DNA of 64,000 bases, taken from Phaeobacter sp. CECT 5382 (lineage in GTDB: Bacteria; Pseudomonadota; Alphaproteobacteria; Rhodobacterales; Rhodobacteraceae). Shown piece by piece: positions 18,245 to 27,013 of this stretch. The number at the start of each line of letters is the position of its first letter. Positions within the stretch are counted from its first letter, which is position 1. The stretch lies in assembly GCF_001457775.1 (NCBI RefSeq), contig NZ_CYSG01000001.1, forward strand, positions 124,001 to 188,000, in the 5' to 3' direction. The position numbers and the translations under genes are program-made. The notes beneath the pieces are model-generated. The model was not told where the DNA came from. It worked only from the letters and a program-made list of their open reading frames with translations, and made no database searches.

Positions 18245-19333
18245 CTAAGATGGGGGCTGTTTTTCTAGGAGCTGTCGCTCCACGATGGCCAGGATGGTCT
18301 CAGCGGCTTGCGCCAGATCTGTTTCTGTCATCTGCTGCAGGTCGACCTGCGCCACCGGCACCTGACCATTGAGCTGCCGTGTGAGGCGCTGTGATTTCAA
18401 ATAGGACGGATCATAGTGATCCTCCATCAGCGACTGCGTCAAAAGGGCCTTGTCACCTGACGCGATCAGCGCGAACCAGTGTTCGATCACCGCATTCGAA
18501 CGATGCCCGCGCAAATAACCCAGCTTTTTGCGCAGCTCGGCGCTGTCAGACAGGATATCATCATAGGCCTGGGTCAGATAGCGGCAGCGTGCTGAGACTG
18601 GTGCCGTGACCTCTAGCCGGGGCGCCTGCTTCATCGCCGTCCAGAGACCGGGGGGAATGATCCGATCGCCAATCTTGCTGGATTCAGCTTCAACCAGAAT
18701 CGGACGGGCCGGGTCGAACTGAACCAGGGCACTGGCCAAAGCCGTTTCAAAGGCCTTCTGGCTTGGTTGAGGACCGGCCATCCCGCCCAGAAGCGAGCCT
18801 CGGTGATTGGCGAGGCCCTCAAGATCCAGAACCTGCCCGCCCAGTGCCGCAATCCGGTGCAGCAATTCGGTCTTGGCACTGCCGGTGTAGCCGTCCAGAG
18901 CAATCAGTTGAAACGGCAGATCCTGATCGTAAAGGTAGGCTTTGACCAAGCGCCGATAGCTTTGATAGCCGCCCTGGATCAGCTCCGCCCGCCAACCAAT
19001 CTGCTGCAGCATCCAGGCAAAACTGCCGGATCTCTGCCCTCCACGCCAGCAATAGACCAGCGGCTGCCAGCCGCCGTCATGATGGCTCAGGCTCTGTTCT
19101 ATGTGATTTGCGGAATTGCGAAAAACCAGCGCCGCGCCCAGCTTGCGGGCGCGGAAAGGACTGTCTTGCACATAGATCGTGCCCACGCGGGCCCGTTCGT
19201 CATTGTCGAGAACCGGCAGATTGATGGCACCCGGAACATGATCCTCGGCAAATTCAGCAGGGCTGCGCACGTCAATGACCGCATCCCGCCCATGAGCAAG
19301 CATGTCCTGCAAAGATTTGAAGCATATAGGCAT
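18245..19333 (-). CDS. mnmH: tRNA 2-selenouridine synthase (SelU/MnmH)
   Basis: 362 residues from ATG 19333. N-terminal rhodanese domain with AVIDVRSPAEFAEDHVPGAINLPV and active-site YCWRGGQRSGSF, followed by a P-loop domain LDGYTGSAKTELL. The enzyme replaces sulfur by selenium at the wobble uridine of tRNAs for Lys, Glu and Gln using selenophosphate, first passing through a geranylated intermediate. It converges on the SelD fusion gene with 72 bases between stops. In-frame sequence upstream to 19435 has a Trp/Gly-rich composition unlike the family, so the shorter start is used, although no clear ribosome site precedes it. Confidence 0.93.
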   Translation of the reverse strand: MPICFKSLQDMLAHGRDAVIDVRSPAEFAEDHVPGAINLPVLDNDERARVGTIYVQDSPFRARKLGAALVFRNSANHIEQSLSHHDGGWQPLVYCWRGGQRSGSFAWMLQQIGWRAELIQGGYQSYRRLVKAYLYDQDLPFQLIALDGYTGSAKTELLHRIAALGGQVLDLEGLANHRGSLLGGMAGPQPSQKAFETALASALVQFDPARPILVEAESSKIGDRIIPPGLWTAMKQAPRLEVTAPVSARCRYLTQAYDDILSDSAELRKKLGYLRGHRSNAVIEHWFALIASGDKALLTQSLMEDHYDPSYLKSQRLTRQLNGQVPVAQVDLQQMTETDLAQAAETILAIVERQLLEKQPPS

Positions 19334-19579
19334 GGCCTGCCATAGCGCGACGCGAAAGCAAGCGAAAGGAAAATTCCACAGTTCCTTGCCCCCCCCTCCC
19401 CATAGTGAGACCATAGATAGAAGAAAGTGCGCCAAAATGTTGACCCTAGGACACTCGCGCAGAGAAATTATAGATTTTTCGAAACGATGCCTTTAAAATG
19501 GCATTTCAAATATCTGTTTACAGACAACCATATCTGTCTACAGGAAAAATTCGAAACACTAGAATGGAACTTTGGCTAT

Positions 19580-20050
19580 ATGAATGCGCCCTTCCTCGAC
19601 ATTCACGGTCTCCCCGGCCATCTCATTCGTCGTCTGAACCAAATCGCAGTTGCCCAATTCATGGAGAAGATGGCTGCGATCGAAGTAGACCTAACGCCGG
19701 TGCAGTTTTCAGCCCTTTGTGCGATCCAGTCCCATCCGGGTATAGATCAGGCCTCCATTGCCGGGCTGATTGCCTATGATCGGGCGACCCTGGGCAAGGT
19801 CATCGACCGGCTAGAGGCCAAGCAGATGGTCACCCGACAGGTTAGCCCACAAGATCGACGCGCCCGCGAGGTGACACTCACGCAGCTGGGCGAGAGACTG
19901 TTGCAGCAGGTCCATCCGGTGGTGAAAGCAGCCCAGACAGAGATTCTTTCAGGGCTCACCACGGAAGAACAGCAACAGCTCATCCTGCTTTTGCAAAAGA
20001 CCATTCTTGCCGGCAATGAATTAAGCCGCGCCCCACAACGGGGCCTTTAG
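19580..20050 (+). CDS. MarR family transcriptional regulator
   Basis: 156 residues from ATG 19580. The winged-helix region reads 'LTPVQFSALCAIQSHPGIDQASIAGLIAYDRATLGKVIDRLEAKQMVTRQVSPQDRRAREVTLTQLGE', with the MarR wing DRRAR and the following LT..G. These dimeric repressors usually sense phenolics or other small ligands, or thiol oxidation. An open frame extends upstream to 19427 but its sequence overlaps the mnmH leader and lacks family character. Divergent from mnmH; no obvious target beside it, and a GCCCC/GGGGC hairpin overlaps its last codons (20030-20044). Confidence 0.85.
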   Translation: MNAPFLDIHGLPGHLIRRLNQIAVAQFMEKMAAIEVDLTPVQFSALCAIQSHPGIDQASIAGLIAYDRATLGKVIDRLEAKQMVTRQVSPQDRRAREVTLTQLGERLLQQVHPVVKAAQTEILSGLTTEEQQQLILLLQKTILAGNELSRAPQRGL

Positions 20051-20076
20051 AGAGGCCTCTGGCGGGCGCCCAACTG

Positions 20077-20988
20077 TCAGAACAGGCGGCCCTGCCTCTT
20101 TGTTTGATCCGGGGCCTTTCCGGGGGATTGATCGGGGGCCTGAACTAGGTCCTGTCCGGGGGCCTGATCGGGACATGCGGCGATATCTTTTCGCTTTGTT
20201 GCGCCATTTGTCGCCGGTCGCGCCGCCACTGGGCTATCAGGTTCTGGGTATGCAGTCTCTGAGTTTTCCCTATCTGCCCCCTCGCTCCCTGTCTGCCCAG
20301 TTTGGCAAACAGTCCTCGTATTGGCAGTCCCATCAAAAAAGGGCTCAATCAACTCAGGCCCCGCCGCCCGGTTGCTGTTCACCACTGGTGCAACCCGATG
20401 CGCGATCAGCGCGCCTTCGGCCCCAGGCTGCATCAGACGCGCAGCTCCTTTGCCTGCCTCCCCCAGCCACAGGTCCCAATCCTGCGAGGGCAGAATCAAC
20501 GGCATGCGGTGATGTATAGGCTTGAGAGTCTGGTTGGCAGATGTCGTCACAATGGCGCAGGTTTTGAGAGCCTCAGGCCCCCAGCTTTGCCAGATCCCAG
20601 CAAAGGCGATGGGTTCACAATCCCGGTGCTGCACATACCATGGCAGCCGGTTGCCAGCCGCGTCTTTGGTCCATTCATAAAACCCCGCGGCCGGAATCAA
20701 ACAGCGGCGGCTGCGACAAGCCTCGGCAAAGGCCGGTTTTTGCGCCAGGGTTTCAGCGCGTGCGTTGATCAGCAGCGGCCCGGCGGTTTCGCGTTGATAC
20801 CAGTGCGGCACAAAGCCCCAGCGCATTGCCGTTAACTGGCGCTGCCCCCCGTCAGAGGCAACAACATGAATGCGGGTGGCGGGACAGACATTGTAATTCG
20901 GCACGGATGGCAGGTCATTGGCCGGAGCCGCCGCAAAGAGCTGCGCCATAGCATCATTGGGCAAAGTGATCGCAAATCGTCCGCACAT
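20077..20988 (-). CDS. SOS response-associated peptidase family protein (YedK/HMCES)
   Basis: 303 residues. Cys2 directly follows the initiator Met (MCGRFAI), with NARAET, FYEW and IHHRMP supplying the Asn, Glu and His of the active site. YedK/HMCES proteins form a thiazolidine crosslink to abasic sites in single-stranded DNA, shielding them during replication. The core ends near residue 215; the last 85 or so residues are a Pro/Gln/Asp/Ala-rich, apparently disordered tail with short repeats (QAPGQ, QAPDQ, KAPDQ), longer than in E. coli YedK. No lexA-type box was recognised upstream. Confidence 0.92.
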   Translation of the reverse strand: MCGRFAITLPNDAMAQLFAAAPANDLPSVPNYNVCPATRIHVVASDGGQRQLTAMRWGFVPHWYQRETAGPLLINARAETLAQKPAFAEACRSRRCLIPAAGFYEWTKDAAGNRLPWYVQHRDCEPIAFAGIWQSWGPEALKTCAIVTTSANQTLKPIHHRMPLILPSQDWDLWLGEAGKGAARLMQPGAEGALIAHRVAPVVNSNRAAGPELIEPFFDGTANTRTVCQTGQTGSEGADRENSETAYPEPDSPVAARPATNGATKRKDIAACPDQAPGQDLVQAPDQSPGKAPDQTKRQGRLF

Positions 20989-21182
20989 GCTGTCAGGCTA
21001 TCGGCCTTACGGCAAAACAGCCAGCCCCTGCCGCATATCGGCAAAAACATGTCGGCAAGCAAAGCGGACCCACTTCACATCTCTGTTACAAAAGGGTTAT
21101 TTCCGAGCGAACCGCCCCATATGCCCATCTGTGACCTGTGTTGCGTTTTTCTTTTTTGTTTTCAATCTGCGGACCTCTCACA

Positions 21183-23009
21183 ATGCCCAATCGCCCTGTC
21201 AAAGCCAGAACTGGCTCGATCAATCTTGACGCCATCTCTGCAGAACTCAACCAGGGCAGATTCAAATCGGTTCTGAAACAGGTCAAGCCCTTGCTGAAAG
21301 ACAAGGCGGCACCAGCAAGTGTTGCCAATCTGGCCGCTATTGCGCTTTGTGGGCTTGAACGCCCGCGCGACGCCCTGCCGATGTTCAAAAAAGCCCTCAC
21401 CCAAGATCCGACGTTTCATGACGCCCGCAAAAACCTCGCGCAAACCCTGATTCTGATGGGGCAGCCGGACAAGGCATTGCCTCAGCTGGACTATGTTCTG
21501 GCAGCCCTGCCCGATCACCCGGAGGTGCTCTACCTCAAGGCGCAGGCGCTTTGGTCGACAGGTCGCCTCGCAGAGGCCGAAACCTGCCTGACCTCCGCCA
21601 TTGACCTTGCCCCGGATCAGGGCCGCAATTACAATCTGCGCGCCTTGATCCGGTCTGCTCAAGGCCAGGAGATGGAAGCCCTGACGGATTTTGAGGCCGC
21701 GCTGCAAGCAAACCCGAATGACGTCGAAGCCCTGGTCAACATCAGCCAGCCACTGGCACGACAAACAAGGCATCAGGACTCGCAGGCGGTGATCACGCAG
21801 GCCTTGGCACTGGCCCCGCAACATCTCGGGGCCAATCTACGGCAAGCAGCGCTGCACATTGAACAGGGTGATGCGGAGGCCGCCAGGCAGCGCTATCGCC
21901 AGATCCTGGCACATACCCCCGGCCAGCCCGAAGCGCTGGAACACCTGGCGCTCCTGTCAAAAGGCGAAGAGGCCCAAGCCCTGCTGGCCCCACTGCACAG
22001 TGCATTAAAGGTCTTTTCCCGGGCCAGCGAAGATCGCGCCCGGCTGAACTTTGGTCTCGCCCACCTAGCCCGACTGCGTCAGGATCTGCAAAAATTTGCC
22101 AGCCATCTGTCACGCGCCAATGCGGATATGGCAGGCCAGTTCGCCTACGATTCCGTGGCTGACAGGCACCAGACAAAGGCCATCCTGCAGCAGTTTCCAC
22201 TGCCGTCGATTTCATCCTCATCCAGCTCCGACACATCCCAACGGGCCCCTACGGCGACGTCTGCCCATCAGCTGTCCAACAGCGAGCGCCGGGCGATATT
22301 CATCACCGGATTGCCACGGTCGGGCACCACATTGGCCGAAGCTGTGCTTGGCGCGCATCCACATGTGGCTCCGCTGGGAGAACGCGCCGCTGCCGGTGCC
22401 TTGTTGAGGCCCTATCTGGATGCAGCACACCCTTTTGACGGTGCAGCCCAGCAGGATTTTGGGGAGGCCTATAGCCTGCGGCTGCCTGACCTGCCGCCAG
22501 AGATACAGGCCTATAGCGACAAAATGCCAGAGAACTACCGCTACATCGGCTATCTCATCAAAGCCTTTCCCAACTGTCGCATCCTGTGCATGCGGCGCGA
22601 TGCCCGTGATATTGCCCTGTCGATGTGGCAGGCGCATTTTTCAGGCCAGGCTCTGGCCTATAGCTACGATCTGGCGGCCATGGCTGAACGCTTCAATCTA
22701 CACGCAGAGATGGTCGCCCATTGGCAGCGCCTCTTTCCCGAACAGATCCTGTCTGTGCGCTACGAGGATCTGACCGGCGACATCGAAGGGGAAAGTCGGC
22801 GTATCGCGGCCTTTACCGGGCTTAACTGGTATCCCGAAATGATGAACCCCGGGGCGGCAGACCAGCCCATTCTGACCCTCAGCGCGACCCAGGTGCGCCA
22901 GAAAGTGCATCAACGCTCGGTCGGCGGATGGGCGAAATACGCCGAGATGCTGCGCCCGTTTCTGGAAGGTCTCGACCCTGCCCTGTGGCCTGAGATGCGC
23001 GCCTCCTGA
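21183..23009 (+). CDS. TPR-sulfotransferase fusion protein
   Basis: 608 residues from ATG 21183. Residues about 15-320 are TPR repeats (for example 'DALPMFKKALTQDPTFHDARKNLAQTLILMGQ'). From about residue 375 there is a PAPS-dependent sulfotransferase domain: 5'-phosphosulfate loop FITGLPRSGTTLAEAVLGAHP and 3'-phosphate motif 'CMRRDARDIALSMW', ending 'SVGGWAKYAEMLRPFLEGL'. Such fusions probably sulfate a protein or glycan that the repeats recruit; the acceptor is unknown. Standalone gene with a GC hairpin 44 bases after its stop. A second, unrelated sulfotransferase lies at 48.2 kb. Confidence 0.85.
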   Translation: MPNRPVKARTGSINLDAISAELNQGRFKSVLKQVKPLLKDKAAPASVANLAAIALCGLERPRDALPMFKKALTQDPTFHDARKNLAQTLILMGQPDKALPQLDYVLAALPDHPEVLYLKAQALWSTGRLAEAETCLTSAIDLAPDQGRNYNLRALIRSAQGQEMEALTDFEAALQANPNDVEALVNISQPLARQTRHQDSQAVITQALALAPQHLGANLRQAALHIEQGDAEAARQRYRQILAHTPGQPEALEHLALLSKGEEAQALLAPLHSALKVFSRASEDRARLNFGLAHLARLRQDLQKFASHLSRANADMAGQFAYDSVADRHQTKAILQQFPLPSISSSSSSDTSQRAPTATSAHQLSNSERRAIFITGLPRSGTTLAEAVLGAHPHVAPLGERAAAGALLRPYLDAAHPFDGAAQQDFGEAYSLRLPDLPPEIQAYSDKMPENYRYIGYLIKAFPNCRILCMRRDARDIALSMWQAHFSGQALAYSYDLAAMAERFNLHAEMVAHWQRLFPEQILSVRYEDLTGDIEGESRRIAAFTGLNWYPEMMNPGAADQPILTLSATQVRQKVHQRSVGGWAKYAEMLRPFLEGLDPALWPEMRAS

Positions 23010-23052
23010 TCTACCCTCGGGCTCTAACCCACATCTGATCTACCTTTCGGTC

Positions 23053-23078
23053 GGGGCCAGACGGCCCCAACCCTTTTG
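23053..23078 (+). terminator. Probable terminator after the TPR-sulfotransferase gene
   Basis: Six-bp all-GC stem GGGGCC/GGCCCC (23053-23058 with 23063-23068), AGAC loop, followed by AACCCTTTTGG with only a short T run. It sits between convergent genes; the T run favours the plus strand. Confidence 0.5.
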
Positions 23079-23099
23079 GCTTTTGTATCGCAGTCTGCG

Positions 23100-24473
23100 T
23101 TAGCCCAGAACGGCGGTCACGGCGCGCTGAGTTGCCTCGACCACGGTGTCGGCCTCGACGCGGCTCAGGCAGAAGGGCGGCGCAAATCCCAGGATGTCAC
23201 CCTGCGGCATGGCACGGGCAATGACCTTGCTCTGCTCCAGCAGTTTCGCCGATACCTGCGGGCCGATCTTGTCGGTGGCATCAAAAAACTGGCGGTTGTC
23301 GCGATCCTTGACGAATTCCACCGCACAAAGCATGCCTTCGCCGCGAATATCACCCACATTGGGGTGATCGCCCAGCGCCTCGGCCATGGTTTTTTGTAGA
23401 TAAGCACCGACATCACCGGCATTGCCGATCAGGTTCAGATCATCCAGCAATTTCAGGTTGGCAACGCCCGCCGCCGCGCCGATGGGATGGGCCGAATAGG
23501 TCCAGCCATGGCCGATCGGGCCGTTTTCGTCGGTGCCCTGTTCCAGCACCTTCCACATCTTGTCCGACACGATGGAGCCCGACAGCGGTGCATAGGCCGA
23601 GGTCAGCCCCTTGGCGATGGTGATCAGGTCCGGCTCCAGCCCGTAGTGATCAGAGCCAAACATGCTGCCAAGGCGCCCGAACCCGGTAACCACCTCATCG
23701 GCGACCAGCAGGATATCGTGCTTTTTCAGCACCGCCTGAATGGCAGGCCAGTAGCCCGCAGGCGGTGGCACAATGCCGCCAGTGCCCAGTATCGGCTCGC
23801 CAATAAAGGCCGCAATGGTATCCGCGCCTTCGCGCGCGATTTGCGCTTCGAGTTCGGCAACACAATGGGCCACGAACTGCTCTTCGCTCTGGTCCAGATC
23901 CTCACGCCGATAGTAATAAGGCGCTTCGGTATGGATCACCTGCGACAGCGGCAGATCGAACTTCTTATGAAACAGCTCCAGCCCGGTCAGTGATCCGGTC
24001 ACCAGACCCGACCCATGATAGCCACGCCAGCGCGAGATGATCTTTTTCTTCTCGGGGCGACCCAGGATATTGTTATAATACCAGATCAGCTTGACGTTGG
24101 TCTCATTTGCATCCGACCCGCCCAGGCCAAAATAGACCTTGGACATGTTCTTGGGCGCGCGATCCAGGATCATCTTTGACAGGGTGATCGAAGCCTCGGT
24201 GCCGTGCCCCACATAGGCGTGATAATAGGCCAGCTCGCGCGCCTGATCTGCAATTGCATCAGCAATTTCAGAACGCCCATAGCCGACATTGACACAGTAT
24301 AGCCCGGCAAAGGCATCCAGCAGCCGGTTGCCGTCGCGATCCTCGATGAAAACACCAGAGGCCGTCTTGATGACCCGGGTCGGGCTTTCACCGCGCGCAT
24401 GCTGGGCCAGATGGGTCGATGGGTGAAAGAAGTTGTCGCGATCCCAACTGTCCAGTTGATCATTCTTCAGCAT
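23100..24473 (-). CDS. Class III omega-transaminase (PLP)
   Basis: 457 residues. Fold-type I class III features: '[17 protein letters not shown]', '[21 protein letters not shown]', '[11 protein letters not shown]', '[20 protein letters not shown]', '[24 protein letters not shown]' with the PLP Asp, and Schiff-base Lys in [10 protein letters not shown]. It closely recalls, from memory, crystallised omega-transaminases of Ruegeria that use pyruvate and various amines. Physiological substrate unknown; the divergent M24/M20/GntR genes suggest a diamine or amino-acid donor released in that pathway. The start codon region faces the twin palindromes at 24.5 kb, so it is probably under the same regulator. 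Confidence 0.92.
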   Translation of the reverse strand: MLKNDQLDSWDRDNFFHPSTHLAQHARGESPTRVIKTASGVFIEDRDGNRLLDAFAGLYCVNVGYGRSEIADAIADQARELAYYHAYVGHGTEASITLSKMILDRAPKNMSKVYFGLGGSDANETNVKLIWYYNNILGRPEKKKIISRWRGYHGSGLVTGSLTGLELFHKKFDLPLSQVIHTEAPYYYRREDLDQSEEQFVAHCVAELEAQIAREGADTIAAFIGEPILGTGGIVPPPAGYWPAIQAVLKKHDILLVADEVVTGFGRLGSMFGSDHYGLEPDLITIAKGLTSAYAPLSGSIVSDKMWKVLEQGTDENGPIGHGWTYSAHPIGAAAGVANLKLLDDLNLIGNAGDVGAYLQKTMAEALGDHPNVGDIRGEGMLCAVEFVKDRDNRQFFDATDKIGPQVSAKLLEQSKVIARAMPQGDILGFAPPFCLSRVEADTVVEATQRAVTAVLG

Positions 24474-24507
24474 GGTTTTTCCACTTACTCACTTTGAGGA
24501 TTTGAAT

Positions 24508-24521
24508 ATTTGTGCACAACA
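24508..24521. promoter_or_regulatory. Palindromic operator, site 1 (probable GntR-family site)
   Basis: TTGTGCACAA at 24510-24519, a perfect 10-bp palindrome, 37 bases upstream of the transaminase start. The TTGT...ACAA form fits the yGTmnnnkACr-type sites of GntR regulators. An identical core recurs at 24593-24602. Confidence 0.68.
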
Positions 24522-24590
24522 TCATTTGAATCACTTGAAATTGTCAACACATCCGGCGAAAACTTGCCAAACAAAACACATCAGCGCAAT

Positions 24591-24604
24591 TGTTGTGCAC
24601 AACA
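24591..24604. promoter_or_regulatory. Palindromic operator, site 2 (probable GntR-family site)
   Basis: TGTTGTGCACAACA, a perfect 14-bp palindrome, 31 bases upstream of the M24 hydrolase start. Its centre lies 83 bp from the centre of site 1, close to eight helical turns, which would allow two regulator dimers to face the same side and loop the DNA. Confidence 0.72.
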
Positions 24605-24634
24605 TGCGCCAAAAGATCGGAAAGGGCAGCTCAG

Positions 24635-25819
24635 ATGGTTCAGGGAAATACCCCCTTCAGCAAGGCGGAATATGACCGCCGTATCGCCAAGAGCCGCGTC
24701 GCCATGCAGCGCGCCGGGATTGATCTGCTATTTGTCACCGACCCCTCCAATCAGGCCTGGCTCACCGGCTATGATGGCTGGTCCTTCTATGTGCATCAGG
24801 GGGTTATTCTGCCACAGGAGGGCAGCCCGATCTGGTGGGGGCGCTACATGGACAGTCTGGGCGCGCTGCGCACCTGCTGGATGCAGGCTGACAGTATCCA
24901 CGGCTATGGCGACCACTATGTGCAATCCACCGAACGCCACCCGATGCAGGATCTGGCCGGGCATCTGCGCGCGCTGGGGGCGCAACAGGCGCGGATCGGC
25001 GTCGAGATGGAGAACTACTATTACTCCGCCAAGGCCCATGCGGTCCTGGTCGAAGAACTGCCGCAGGCCACGTTTGTTGACGCCACAGCCCTGGTGAACT
25101 GGCAGCGTCTGGTGAAATCCGCCGATGAAATCGCCTTTATCCGCAAGGCCGCCCGCATCACCGATAAGGTGGTGCGGTTGGCGCTGGAAAAGGCCGAACC
25201 GGGGCTGCGCAAAAACGATCTGGTGGCCGATATCTTTCACGCCGGGATCACTGGCGTTGACGACGACTGGGGCGACTACCCCGCCATCGTGCCGCTGACC
25301 CCTTCGGGACTGGATGCAACGGCGGCGCATCTGACCTGGGACGGCACCCCCATGCGCGCGGGTGAGGCGACCTTTTTTGAACTTTCAGGCTGTTATCGCC
25401 GATATCACGCCCCGCTCAGCCGAACTATATTTCTAGGCAAGCCACCCCAGGCCATGCTGGATGCAGAACAGGCGCAGCTCGAAGGCATCGCCGCCGGGCT
25501 GGAGGCTGCAAAGCCCGGCAATCGCACCTGCGACATCGCCAATGCCTTTCTCGCTGTGCTGGAAAAACACGGCATCCAGCGCGAGGGGCGTTGCGGCTAT
25601 CCTATCGGGCTCAGCTATCCACCGGACTGGGGCGAGCGCAGTGCGTCTATCCGCAGCGAAGACACCACCGTGCTGGAGCCGGGTATGACCTTTCACTTTA
25701 TGCCCGCACTCTGGATGGAGACCTGGGGGCTGGAGACCACCGAGACCATCCTGATCTCTGATACCGGCCCGGCCGAAACCCTGTGCAACGTTGAGCGTAA
25801 GCTCTTCGTCAAGGGGTGA
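24635..25819 (+). CDS. M24-fold hydrolase, ectoine hydrolase (DoeA/EutD)-like
   Basis: 394 residues, creatinase/prolidase fold. Landmarks recall ectoine hydrolase DoeA: 'DLLFVTDPSNQAWLTGYDGWSFYVHQ', 'HYVQSTERHPM', 'IGVEMENYYYSA', 'ATALVNWQRLVKS', 'GYPIGLSYPPDWGER', 'EPGMTFHFMPALWME'. The two Asp metal ligands of true M24 peptidases are absent (FFELSGCYRRYHAPLSRT where a D.G...D.TRT pattern is expected), so it is a metal-free hydrolase of the creatinase/DoeA type. DoeA opens ectoine to N-acetyl-diaminobutyrate. ATG 24635 has GGAAAGGG upstream. Followed by an M20 deacylase three bases downstream. Neither the uehABC transporter nor eutE is in the window, so the substrate remains open. Confidence 0.8.
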   Translation: MVQGNTPFSKAEYDRRIAKSRVAMQRAGIDLLFVTDPSNQAWLTGYDGWSFYVHQGVILPQEGSPIWWGRYMDSLGALRTCWMQADSIHGYGDHYVQSTERHPMQDLAGHLRALGAQQARIGVEMENYYYSAKAHAVLVEELPQATFVDATALVNWQRLVKSADEIAFIRKAARITDKVVRLALEKAEPGLRKNDLVADIFHAGITGVDDDWGDYPAIVPLTPSGLDATAAHLTWDGTPMRAGEATFFELSGCYRRYHAPLSRTIFLGKPPQAMLDAEQAQLEGIAAGLEAAKPGNRTCDIANAFLAVLEKHGIQREGRCGYPIGLSYPPDWGERSASIRSEDTTVLEPGMTFHFMPALWMETWGLETTETILISDTGPAETLCNVERKLFVKG

Positions 25820-25822
25820 GCT

Positions 25823-27013
25823 GTGATCAACCCGGATCTTGACCGCACCAAGGACCTGCTGCGCGATCTGATCGCCTTTCCCACGGTGTCAGCGGATAGC
25901 AACATGGCACTGATCGCCTATACGGCTGAGCTGCTGGAAACTGCCGGTGCCCGGGTGGAGGTGTTTTCCGCCCCCTGCGGCACCAAGGCCAATCTCTTTG
26001 CCACCCTCGGCCCCGAGGTGGACGGCGGCATATTGCTGTCTGGCCATAGCGATGTGGTGCCCGTCACTGACCAGAACTGGTCCAGTGATCCCTTCGTGAT
26101 GCAAGAACACGATGGCAGGCTTTATGGGCGCGGCAGCTGCGACATGAAGGGTTTCATTGCAGCCACTCTGGCGATGGCGCCGCACCTTACCCGGCAGGTG
26201 CGCGACCGCCCGCTGCATTTTGCCTTTACCTACGACGAAGAGATCGGCTGTTTCGGTGCCCAGCATCTGGCGCAGATTCTGCAAAAGCGCGGCCTGATCC
26301 CCGGTGTCACCATCATTGGTGAGCCAACCGAGATGCGGATCATCGAAGGCCACAAGGGCTGCTATGAATACTCCACCCATTTTTGCGGCCTCGAAGGCCA
26401 TGGATCCTCCCCGGATCTGGGGGTGAATGCGGTTGAGATGGCCGTGCGATACGTCAACCGCCTGCTGCAGCTCAAGGACAGCCTGCGCGGGCTGGCACCT
26501 GCCGACAGTGCCTTTGATCCGCCTTGGACCACGGTGAATGTCGGTGCCTTGAATGGCGGCGTTGCGCATAACGTCATCGCCTCGCGCGCACAGGTGGATT
26601 GGGAAATGCGCCCGGTGCGCACCTCGGATGCGGATTTTGTCAAATCGGCCCTGCGCCACTATTGCGACAATGAGTTGCTGCCCCGCATGCGGGCCGTACA
26701 CCCGCAGGCCACGATCGAACTGGAGGTCATTGGCGAGGTCGCAGGGCTTATTCCGACGGATGAAAACGAGGCCCGCCGGATTGTCAGCGAACTCACTGGG
26801 GCCAATGGGGCTGATCTGGTTGCCTTTGGCACCGAAGCGGGTATTTTTCAGGCCATGGGGAGCGACGTGGTCGTGTGTGGCCCCGGCTCTATCGAGCAGG
26901 CCCATAAGGCGGATGAATACTTGGCCGTCGACCAGCTGTCCCAGTGCCTGGTGATGCTGCAACGCCTCGGGGCCAAACTGGGAACTCAGCTGGGGGCACG
27001 GTCGCATGGATGA
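25823..27013 (+). CDS. M20 family deacylase (ArgE/DapE-like)
   Basis: 396 residues with an intact di-zinc M20 site: LLSGHSDVVPV, GRGSCDMKGF, DEEIGCFGA, GEPTEM and the late EQAHKADEYL His. The lid domain carries GHGSSPDLGVNAVEMA. It resembles acetylornithine deacetylase, but its place right after a DoeA-like hydrolase makes an N-acetyl-diaminobutyrate or similar N-acyl amino acid a good candidate; M20 enzymes replacing DoeB are known in some ectoine users. GTG start at 25823 with AAGGGG at 25811-25816. Overlaps the GntR gene by eight bases. Confidence 0.86.
   Translation: MINPDLDRTKDLLRDLIAFPTVSADSNMALIAYTAELLETAGARVEVFSAPCGTKANLFATLGPEVDGGILLSGHSDVVPVTDQNWSSDPFVMQEHDGRLYGRGSCDMKGFIAATLAMAPHLTRQVRDRPLHFAFTYDEEIGCFGAQHLAQILQKRGLIPGVTIIGEPTEMRIIEGHKGCYEYSTHFCGLEGHGSSPDLGVNAVEMAVRYVNRLLQLKDSLRGLAPADSAFDPPWTTVNVGALNGGVAHNVIASRAQVDWEMRPVRTSDADFVKSALRHYCDNELLPRMRAVHPQATIELEVIGEVAGLIPTDENEARRIVSELTGANGADLVAFGTEAGIFQAMGSDVVVCGPGSIEQAHKADEYLAVDQLSQCLVMLQRLGAKLGTQLGARSHG

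Noticed and set aside
19334-19435. Longer start for tRNA selenouridine synthase
   Set aside because: The added 34 residues (Trp/Gly/Leu-rich) precede the conserved rhodanese start and have no counterpart in the family as I know it.
24635-25819. Xaa-Pro aminopeptidase annotation for the M24 protein
   Set aside because: The two Asp metal ligands of M24 peptidases are missing, while ectoine-hydrolase/creatinase-type landmarks are present.
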